Origin: Chloroflexota bacterium
GTDB taxonomy: Bacteria; Chloroflexota; Dehalococcoidia; Tepidiformales; Tepidiformaceae
Length of the DNA stretch: 5,670 nucleotides
NCBI GenBank assembly: GCA_021823905.1
Contig: JAKALX010000269.1
Location: forward strand, 1-5,670
Direction: 5' to 3'
Both the position numbers and the translations under genes were made by a program. The notes under the pieces are model-generated. The model ran no database searches. It had not been told where the DNA came from and saw nothing but the letters and a program-made list of their open reading frames with translations. Positions 1 to 4,904 of this stretch are shown piece after piece. Within the stretch, counting starts at the first letter, position 1, and each line of letters begins with the position of its first letter.

Positions 1-402
1 GCGCGCATCCCGGCGACCGGCCCCGACGAGGGTTGGACGCTCCTCGCGATCCCTTACCACCTCCGCGAAACGGAGCACGGTCTTCTCCGCCAGTACCAGG
101 CGATCACCCGCTGGCGCGACCCGGAAATAGACAACGTCGATCTCGACGACATCCCATTCGAGGAGGACTACCGCGACGAGCACCTGGACGACCTCATCGA
201 GGAGTTCCGCGAGCTCCGCCACACCAGCACCTATCTCCTCTGGGACCTCCTGCCCTCCGAGTGGGAGAAAGCCGGCATCCATCCCTACCGCGGACGCCTG
301 ACGATTCTCGAAATCGTGCGCGAAGCCTACCAGCACGACCTCGGGCATCTCTGGCAGGCCCACCGAATACTCGGAGCGATGACGAGGCCGCGGGGCCGGT
401 GA
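1..402 (+). CDS. DinB-superfamily (DinB_2/YfiT-like) putative metal-dependent protein, 5' truncated
   Basis: Reading from base 1 there is an open frame of 133 residues ending in TGA at 400-402. The start lies left of the window, so probably only a short N-terminal piece is missing (the family is usually about 150-180 residues). DinB-fold proteins are four-helix bundles that bind a divalent metal through three histidines; some members are thiol-dependent transferases and most have no known substrate. The matching features are IPYHLRETEHGLLR (visible residues 17-30), a conserved ELRHTSTYLLWDL helix (71-83), the turn GIHPYRGRLTILEIV (92-106) and YQHDLGHLWQAHRI (110-123). His20, His112 and His116 are the candidate metal ligands. 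The spacing fits the family, whose C-terminal helix carries HDxxHxxQ. The stop overlaps the next gene by 4 nt, so the two are probably co-translated. I infer cytoplasmic location because no signal or membrane segment is visible. Fold assignment is good; the specific function is unknown. Confidence 0.8.
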   Translation, partial: ARIPATGPDEGWTLLAIPYHLRETEHGLLRQYQAITRWRDPEIDNVDLDDIPFEEDYRDEHLDDLIEEFRELRHTSTYLLWDLLPSEWEKAGIHPYRGRLTILEIVREAYQHDLGHLWQAHRILGAMTRPRGR

Positions 403-1601
403 TCCCTCGCTTCCGCGCCGTCCCGCCCTCGTCCGCCCAGCTCGCCGCCGACCGCGCCGCGCCGCATCTCCTCGTCTTCGCGGCCGAGCTCGACGCCCTC
501 GTCCTTGCGACGAGCGCCATCGGTCTCGGGATCGAGCGCGAGGCCAGCGTCGCCCGTGTTGTCGCGAGCCGGCAACAGCTCGACCGTCTTGCCCTCGAGC
601 TTCGAACCCGCGGTCTCTCGCTTGCAGACGACCTCTCGCGCTACGTCGCGCCCGAACGGCACTGGAAGCTGCGAACCCGCACCCTTCCGCTCGACCGCCC
701 GTACGTCATGGGCATCCTCAACCTGACGAACGACTCCTTCTCTGGCGACGGCGTCGGCCGCGATCCCGAGGCCGCGCTTCACCGCGCCGAAGACCTCCGC
801 GCGGCAGGGGCCGACATCATCGACGTTGGCGCCGAGACAGCCCGCGCCGATCGTCCCGTTGTCGAGCCGGAAGAAGAGGCGGCCGCGGTCGCGCCCGTGA
901 TCCAGGCGCTGGCGAAGGCCGGCTTCCTGGTTTCGAGCGACACCTACAAGCCGCTTGTCGCCCGTGTCGCGCTGGAGTCGGGTGCGGAGATTGTCAACGA
1001 CATCAGCGGCCTCACCCTCGGCGTTGGAGCCGCCGCCGAGGCCGCGCGCGCCGGAGCCGGATACGTCCTCAACTACAGCTACAGCGTCCCCAAGCGCCGC
1101 CCGGATGCCCCGCCGGTCTATGCGGACGTTGTGGTCGAAACCGTCGCCTGGATGGCGTCCCGCCTGGCGTTGCTCCGCGACGCCGGGCTCGCCGGCCCCC
1201 AGGTCGCCCTCGACCCGGGCATCGCCTTCGGCAAGAGCCATGACGAGGATCTCCAGATCCTCCGCCGTGTCAGCGAGCTTCGGACCTTCGGCCTGCCGCT
1301 TCTTCTCGCCCATTCACGGAAGAATTTCGTTGGCAGCGTGACCGGCCGGCCGCCGGAGGACCGCGACCTCGAAACGCACGCGGCTTCGGTCCTCGCCTTC
1401 GAGCAGGGCGTCCGCATCTTCCGCGTCCATGACCCCGAGGGCACGCGGCGAGCGCTCGAGCTGGTGGCCGCGATTGCCGCGGCAGCCCCCGGCGACTTCG
1501 CGCCCGATGCGACGAGCTGGCCCTGGCGCGCCGGCGCCGACGCCAGTCACATGACGCGTGTCTCGCCCGACAAGCCGGCGCCGCCCGGCCAGCGCTGGTA
1601 G
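399..1601 (+). CDS. folP: Dihydropteroate synthase-like pterin-binding enzyme, divergent, with N-terminal extension
   Basis: This 400-residue protein matches dihydropteroate synthase, which joins a 7,8-dihydropterin pyrophosphate to p-aminobenzoate in folate synthesis in the cytoplasm. The TIM barrel starts near residue 102. Visible motifs are MGILNLTNDSFSGDG (104-118), DIIDVGAETAR (139-149), SSDTYK (179-184), IVNDISGL (198-205), LDPGIAFGK (271-279), LAHSRKNFVG (303-312) and FRVHD (341-345). The usual Asn, Asp, Asn, Asp, Lys and Arg/His active-site residues are therefore present. Unusual points: TPDSF is TNDSF, GGESTRPG is GAETARAD, and the usual MHMxGTP segment is replaced by LNYSYSVPK (224-232). 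About 100 residues precede the barrel; I recall similar extensions in some Gram-positive and Chloroflexota enzymes. There is also a Pro/Ala-rich tail of about 35 residues. GTG 399 is chosen as start because it overlaps the upstream stop as GTGA and lies 11 nt after a GAGG. The same frame stays open upstream to about base 33, but that stretch is a shadow of the DinB gene. A paralogue with a different pterin or amine substrate is possible. Confidence 0.83.
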   Translation: MIPRFRAVPPSSAQLAADRAAPHLLVFAAELDALVLATSAIGLGIEREASVARVVASRQQLDRLALELRTRGLSLADDLSRYVAPERHWKLRTRTLPLDRPYVMGILNLTNDSFSGDGVGRDPEAALHRAEDLRAAGADIIDVGAETARADRPVVEPEEEAAAVAPVIQALAKAGFLVSSDTYKPLVARVALESGAEIVNDISGLTLGVGAAAEAARAGAGYVLNYSYSVPKRRPDAPPVYADVVVETVAWMASRLALLRDAGLAGPQVALDPGIAFGKSHDEDLQILRRVSELRTFGLPLLLAHSRKNFVGSVTGRPPEDRDLETHAASVLAFEQGVRIFRVHDPEGTRRALELVAAIAAAAPGDFAPDATSWPWRAGADASHMTRVSPDKPAPPGQRW

Positions 1602-1612
1602 CCGCTACCGGC
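1594..1612. terminator. Hairpin spanning two convergent stop codons
   Basis: GCTGGTAG-CCG-CTACCGGC can form an 8-bp stem (one G-U pair on the plus strand) with a 3-nt loop. The TAG of the folate gene and the TAG of the minus-strand gene lie symmetrically in the two arms, and the loop is the 3-nt gap between the genes. No T-run follows on either side, so this is not a standard intrinsic terminator. It could be a weak bidirectional pause or 3'-end stabilising element, or simply a result of two facing TAG codons. A competing 6-bp pairing exists between 1610-1615 and 1628-1633. Confidence 0.3.
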
Positions 1613-2585
1613 TCGTGAGCGCGCCCGCGAGCCGTGCCAGCAGCGCCTCGGCGTGCGCCACGGTCCTGCGGACGACCTCCGCCGCCGGCAGCACTTCGTC
1701 AACCAGCCCGGACGACTCGCCCGCCCAGTTGAGCTGCATCTCCGGCCGGTTCTCGTATTGCGCCATGAACTGCTGGGGGCGTTCGAACGAGCGTACCGCC
1801 GCCATGAGCTCGGCGTCCCGGCCGTCCCACTCGTCCGTGAACGGGCTGCGAATCACCCGCCCGGTCACGCCGTTGGGCCAGAGACCGCCGCGCGCCAGGT
1901 CGACCACCTCGTCGTAGATCGTGTTCGAACCGTCGCTCGCAACGATCGCCTGCTTATGCAGTGGATGCCCGCCGAATTCGACGGTCGCCTTGAACCGCGT
2001 GCCAATCACCACGCCCGCGGCGCCCATCGCGATGGCCGCCGCCAGCCCGCGACCGTTCGCAATCCCGCCCGCAAGAAGCACCGGCACGTCTCCCGCCAGG
2101 TCCAGCACCTGGGCCGCGAAGCTCAGCGTTCCCCGGCGCCCCGTGTGGCCGCCTGCTTCGTTCCCCTGGACGATCAGCGCCGCCGGCTGCATCGCGAGCG
2201 CCGCCTTCGCCCCCGCCAGGTCCTGGACCTGCACGATCGTCGGGATTCCCGCGGCCTGGCAACGCTTCAGCGCCGGCAACGGATCACCGAAGGAGAGCGT
2301 CATCACCGGCGGCCGAACGTCCAGCGCCGTTGCCATGACCTCTTCCCAGAACGGCGCCCATGGGAACGTCACCACATTCAGCGCGAACGGCCGATCCGTC
2401 AGCTTCCGCGTCTCCTCGACTGCCTTGTGCACGTCCTCGGCCCGCATCGCGATGCTCGCCAGCGTCCCCAGAGCGCCCGCGTTCGAAACCGCTGCCGCCA
2501 GCTCTGGACCAGAGCCGCCGCCCATCCCGGCCTGGATGATGGGGTGTTCGATGCCAAGACTGCGGGTCAGTTCGGTCGTAATCAT
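1605..2585 (-). CDS. Nitronate monooxygenase / 2-nitropropane dioxygenase family FMN enzyme (FabK-like fold)
   Basis: A 326-residue protein of the normal length for this TIM-barrel flavoenzyme family. Members bind FMN and oxidise alkyl nitronates, or, as in FabK, reduce enoyl-ACP. Family signatures are PIIQAGMGGGSGPELAAAVS (residues 15-34), which forms the first strand and phosphate loop region; VQGNEAGGHTG (139-149), whose His147 is the expected catalytic histidine; and LLAGGIANGRG (170-180) followed by GAAGVVIGTRF (188-198), the FMN phosphate site. The C-terminal half, with GGLWPNGVTGRVIRSPF and a WDGRDAEL stretch, looks more like actinobacterial nitronate monooxygenases than FabK; this is from memory of the family. 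The ATG at 2585 has a GGAG 7 nt upstream (plus-strand bases 2593-2596), and the conserved N-terminus begins straight after it. The gene is divergent from the thiolase operon and convergent with the folate gene, with 3 nt between stops. The true substrate is uncertain, since many members annotated this way have none established. Confidence 0.88.
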   Translation of the reverse strand: MITTELTRSLGIEHPIIQAGMGGGSGPELAAAVSNAGALGTLASIAMRAEDVHKAVEETRKLTDRPFALNVVTFPWAPFWEEVMATALDVRPPVMTLSFGDPLPALKRCQAAGIPTIVQVQDLAGAKAALAMQPAALIVQGNEAGGHTGRRGTLSFAAQVLDLAGDVPVLLAGGIANGRGLAAAIAMGAAGVVIGTRFKATVEFGGHPLHKQAIVASDGSNTIYDEVVDLARGGLWPNGVTGRVIRSPFTDEWDGRDAELMAAVRSFERPQQFMAQYENRPEMQLNWAGESSGLVDEVLPAAEVVRRTVAHAEALLARLAGALTSR

Positions 2586-2706
2586 GGCAATTCTCCAGGT
2601 GCGCGTGCTTTTCCCGAGAGTACTCCGTTTGCTCGCGGTTCGCGTCCTCTTGCGCGGGCGGGGGTGCTACGCGGTAGGCTTACGCCACTCCGCTAAGGAG
2701 GAAGGC
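2586..2706. promoter_or_regulatory. Divergent intergenic region, presumed bidirectional promoter
   Basis: These 121 bases separate the minus-strand flavoenzyme from the plus-strand thiolase operon and are the only place where promoters for both can lie outside genes. A weak plus-strand candidate is TTGCGC at 2650-2655 with TAGGCT at 2675-2680 (19-nt spacing, longer than ideal). On the minus strand TACTCT (2622-2617) could be a -10, but I see no matching -35. The perfect 8-bp palindrome GAGTACTC lies at 2618-2625, and CGCG-GTT-CGCG at 2634-2644. The location is well supported; the individual boxes are weak. Confidence 0.4.
2695..2701 (+). promoter_or_regulatory. Strong Shine-Dalgarno sequence of the thiolase gene
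   Basis: AAGGAGG lies 5 nt before ATG 2707 and is a full anti-Shine-Dalgarno match. It decides the start of the thiolase: the frame stays open far upstream, but that upstream part is antisense to the flavoenzyme gene and has no such site. Confidence 0.8.
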
Positions 2707-3900
2707 ATGTCACTGCGCGGTAAGGCGGCAATCGCCGGCATCGGCGAGTTCAAACCGGTTCGTTACACCGAGGGGGCGACCACGCTCGGCATGCTCGCCG
2801 AGGTTGCGCGCCTGGCGGTCGCCGACGCCGGCCTGGAGTTCGGCGAAGTCGACGGGCTTATCACCGAGAACTTCGCGGAAGCGCCGTTCATGGCGCCCTC
2901 CACCGTCGTCGAATACCTCGGCCTGCGTGCGAAGTTCGCCGAAGTCGTCGACCTTGGCGGGGCCACCGGCGCCGGGATGGTCTGGCGCGCCGCCGCCGCT
3001 ATCGCCGCCGGCATGTGCGAAACGGTCGTCTGCGTCACCGCTTCGCGTCGCGAGCAGCGCACCACGTCCGGGCCGCGCCGGTCCGCAAGCTCCGGCTTCT
3101 CCGGCCGCCGCGTCGACCGGACGCCCTACTCCGACTTCGAGGTCCCCTTCGGCGCGATCGGCGCCAACTACGGCTACGCCCTCATCGCCAAGCGCTACAT
3201 GCACGAGTACGGCGTCACTCCCGAGCAGCTGGCGAAGATCGCCGTCGCCCAGCGCTACAACGCCTGCCACAACCCCAACGCACTCTTCTTTGGCCAGCCG
3301 ATCACCATCGACGACGTGCTCAACTCCCCGGTCATCGTCGATCCCCTGCACATGCTCGAAATCGTCATGCCGGTGGCGGGTGCGGCCGCCGTCGTCGTCA
3401 CCTCGGCCGCGCGCGCAAAGAAGCTCAAGCATCCCCCGGTCTACCTCCTCGGGGCCGGCGAGCACACCACCCACCGCAGCATCACCTACGCTCCCAGCCT
3501 CACCCATACGGCCATCGAGGCCGCCGCTGACGCCGCCTTCCGCATGGCCGGCGTTCGCCGCAAGGACGTCGATCTCGCCAGCATCTACGACTGCTACACG
3601 ATCACCGTGCTGCTCTCGCTCGAAGACGCCGGGTTTGCGAAGAAGGGCCGCGGCGGCAAGTTCGTCGATGAGCACAACCTCCAGTTCGACGGGGACTTCC
3701 CGTTGAATCCCCACGGCGGCCAGCTTTCGTTCGGCCAGGCCGGCGTCGCCGGCGGCATGTCGCACGTCACCGAGGCCGCCCGCCAGCTCATGGGCCGCGC
3801 CCAGGGGCGCCAGGTGAAGAAACCCCGGCTCGCCTTCGTCAACGGCAACGGTGGCATCATGAGCGAGCAGGTCTCGCTCATCCTCGGGAGGGACAACTGA
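2707..3900 (+). CDS. Lipid-transfer/SCPx-type thiolase-fold protein lacking catalytic cysteines (possible Ltp-like aldolase)
   Basis: A 397-residue thiolase-fold protein of normal family length. Recognisable parts are MSLRGKAAIAGIGEF (1-15), the DLGGATGAGMVWRAAAAIAAG helix region (82-102), IYDCYTITVLLSLEDAGF (293-310), NPHGGQLSFGQAGVAGG (334-350), HVTEAARQLMGRAQGRQV (353-370) and FVNGNGGIMSEQVSLIL (377-393). In true thiolases these would be CxSG, GHPxGxxG and a C-terminal CxGGG. Here the nucleophilic Cys position reads Gly/Ala, the GHP His reads Gln344, and the second Cys reads Asn379 or Gly, so ordinary Claisen thiolysis is unlikely. Ltp2-type retro-aldolases that shorten steroid side chains also lack the nucleophilic Cys and work with a DUF35 partner, which matches the next gene. 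Tyr294 or Tyr297 are candidate acid/base residues by analogy. The start is fixed by AAGGAGG 5 nt upstream. It forms an operon with the following gene through a TGATG overlap. Whether it acts as aldolase, thiolase or scaffold, and on which acyl-CoA, is not determined. Confidence 0.87.
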   Translation: MSLRGKAAIAGIGEFKPVRYTEGATTLGMLAEVARLAVADAGLEFGEVDGLITENFAEAPFMAPSTVVEYLGLRAKFAEVVDLGGATGAGMVWRAAAAIAAGMCETVVCVTASRREQRTTSGPRRSASSGFSGRRVDRTPYSDFEVPFGAIGANYGYALIAKRYMHEYGVTPEQLAKIAVAQRYNACHNPNALFFGQPITIDDVLNSPVIVDPLHMLEIVMPVAGAAAVVVTSAARAKKLKHPPVYLLGAGEHTTHRSITYAPSLTHTAIEAAADAAFRMAGVRRKDVDLASIYDCYTITVLLSLEDAGFAKKGRGGKFVDEHNLQFDGDFPLNPHGGQLSFGQAGVAGGMSHVTEAARQLMGRAQGRQVKKPRLAFVNGNGGIMSEQVSLILGRDN

Positions 3901-4349
3901 TGACCGAGCCAGCTGCAGCCGCCTACCTCAAGCCGCTGCCCGAGCCAACTCCAGCGACCAAACCGTTCTGGGACGCCGCCCGCGAGCATCGCCTCCTCCT
4001 CCAGCGCTCGAAACAGACCGGCCAGTTTCTCTACTACCCGCGCGAGGTCTCGCCCTTCGGCCCCCAGGACGAGCTCGAGTGGGCCGAAGTCTCCGGCCGC
4101 GGGAGCGTCTACAGCTTCACGGTTGCCCGCCGGCCCACCGCGCCCCAGTGGGCGGACGATGTTCCCTACGTCATCGCGATCGTCGAGCTCGAAGAAGGCC
4201 CGCACCTTACCGCCAATATCGTCGGCTGTCCTCCCGGCGCCGTTTTCATCGGCCAGCCCGTCGTCGCCAGCTTCGAGGACGTGACACCTGAGGTGACTCT
4301 GGTCCAGTTCCGGCCGGCAACCGGCGGGGGTTCGACGCCCGCTCCCTGA
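3900..4349 (+). CDS. DUF35 OB-fold acyl-CoA-associated protein with degenerate zinc ribbon
   Basis: This 149-residue protein has the DUF35 layout: an N-terminal helix (PFWDAAREHRLLLQR, 22-36), a rubredoxin-like ribbon (about 36-55) and an OB-fold (about 60-138, with GRGSVYSFTVARR and VPYVIAIVELEEGPHLTANIVG). DUF35 proteins pair with thiolase-fold subunits and are thought to bind the acyl-CoA, as in ChsH2 with Ltp2 or BbsA with BbsB. The expected ribbon is CxxCG...YPR..CPxC. Here the four cysteine positions read Ser37, Thr40, Ser51 and Gly54, while the frame around them (KQTGQFLYYPREVSP) is intact; the only Cys is Cys110. It therefore probably cannot bind zinc in the ribbon, although the fold is likely kept. 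ATG 3900 overlaps the thiolase stop (TGATG), with GGAGG at 3887-3891 lying 8 nt upstream, so expression is coupled and probably equimolar. It is most likely the obligate partner of the upstream thiolase-fold protein. The last 10 residues are a low-complexity tail. Confidence 0.88.
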   Translation: MTEPAAAAYLKPLPEPTPATKPFWDAAREHRLLLQRSKQTGQFLYYPREVSPFGPQDELEWAEVSGRGSVYSFTVARRPTAPQWADDVPYVIAIVELEEGPHLTANIVGCPPGAVFIGQPVVASFEDVTPEVTLVQFRPATGGGSTPAP

Positions 4350-4456
4350 TCGACAGGGTGGGTTCCCCCATCGTTACCCGTTTGCCACGCTAAAGTTCGC
4401 CTGCTTTGTGACGATACCCATCCTGCAACAGGTCCCCGAGGGAAGGGTGGCGAACC
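4350..4456 (+). promoter_or_regulatory. Intergenic gap upstream of the response regulator
   Basis: These 107 bases separate the operon end from the receiver gene. I find no good intrinsic terminator: GGGTGGG (4356-4362) and CCCCC (4365-4369) are too close to form a useful loop. TTGCCA at 4382-4387 and TAAAGT at 4391-4396 resemble promoter boxes but are not spaced as a pair. A purine-rich GAGGGAAGGG at 4438-4447 is the likely ribosome-binding region for ATG 4457. The longer spacing suggests that the receiver gene may have its own promoter. Confidence 0.35.
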
Positions 4457-4903
4457 ATGACGTGGACATTCCTCGTCGTCGACGACAACGAAGCCGAGGC
4501 GGCGCGCGCCGTCCAGCAGCTCAAGGCGCTTCAGCCCGCGGCGCAGATCCTGACCGCGACAGGCGGCGAGGCCGCTATCGACCTCCTGGAGGAGCGCCGC
4601 ATTGTCCCGTCGCTGACGTTTGTCGATTTCGCCATGCCCGACATGAGCGGGATCGAGTTCCTTGGCCAGATGCGCCACCGCCGCTGGCTCGAGCGCGCCG
4701 CTGTTGCAATCCTCTCCGAGCCCATCGCCGACCGCGAAATTATCAACTGCTACCGCCTCGGGGCGTGCGCCTTCCTCACGAAGCCGGCGAGGCTCCATGA
4801 GATCCGCGAAACCCTCCGCGACTTCGCCCAGCAGGCCCAGCAGATGACCGCGACGTTCGTCATCCCGGGTACGCCGGTTGTGCCGAGCACGCGGGTCGCC
4901 TGA
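4457..4903 (+). CDS. Stand-alone response-regulator receiver (REC) domain protein
   Basis: A 148-residue cytoplasmic protein that is almost entirely one CheY-like receiver domain. The phosphorylation site is complete: acidic pair Asp9-Asp10 in FLVVDDN, phospho-acceptor Asp57 in FVDFAMPDMSG, switch Ser87 in AILSEP, aromatic Phe106, and Lys109 in FLTKP. There is no DNA-binding or enzymatic output domain; after about residue 128 only a 20-residue Thr/Val/Pro-rich tail remains. Single-domain regulators act by protein contact or in phosphorelays. No histidine kinase is in the window, so its partner is unknown. ATG 4457 is chosen because the first beta strand starts at residue 4 and a purine-rich GAGGGAAGGG lies about 9 nt upstream. 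It is convergent with the downstream flavin gene, with one base between stops. A functional link to the thiolase operon is only suggested by the shared strand. Confidence 0.88.
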   Translation: MTWTFLVVDDNEAEAARAVQQLKALQPAAQILTATGGEAAIDLLEERRIVPSLTFVDFAMPDMSGIEFLGQMRHRRWLERAAVAILSEPIADREIINCYRLGACAFLTKPARLHEIRETLRDFAQQAQQMTATFVIPGTPVVPSTRVA

Positions 4904-4904
4904 C

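Noticed and set aside
33..398. N-terminal 122-codon extension of the folate gene
   Set aside because: It lies out of frame over the DinB gene, is rich in Arg and Pro as frame-shifted high-GC sequence usually is, and has no family match. The DinB frame has clear conserved motifs.
327..1313. 328-codon minus-strand open frame
   Set aside because: Antisense to the DinB end and dihydropteroate synthase; its composition is that of a reverse-complement shadow and no motif is recognisable.
1653..2696. 347-codon plus-strand open frame
   Set aside because: Opposite the nitronate-monooxygenase-like gene, Arg/His/Gln-rich with no motif; the minus-strand gene has clear FMN motifs and a Shine-Dalgarno sequence.
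1921..2706. 262-codon upstream extension of the thiolase frame
   Set aside because: It is antisense to the flavoenzyme and crosses the intergenic region. The thiolase fold starts at ATG 2707 behind AAGGAGG.
2710..3765. 351-codon minus-strand open frame
   Set aside because: Mirror of the thiolase coding sequence, Gly/Asp/Val-rich, no recognisable domain.
4324..4342. GCGGG/CCCGC hairpin at the end of the DUF35 gene as a terminator
   Set aside because: Only 5 bp with a 9-nt loop, inside coding sequence and not followed by a T-run.
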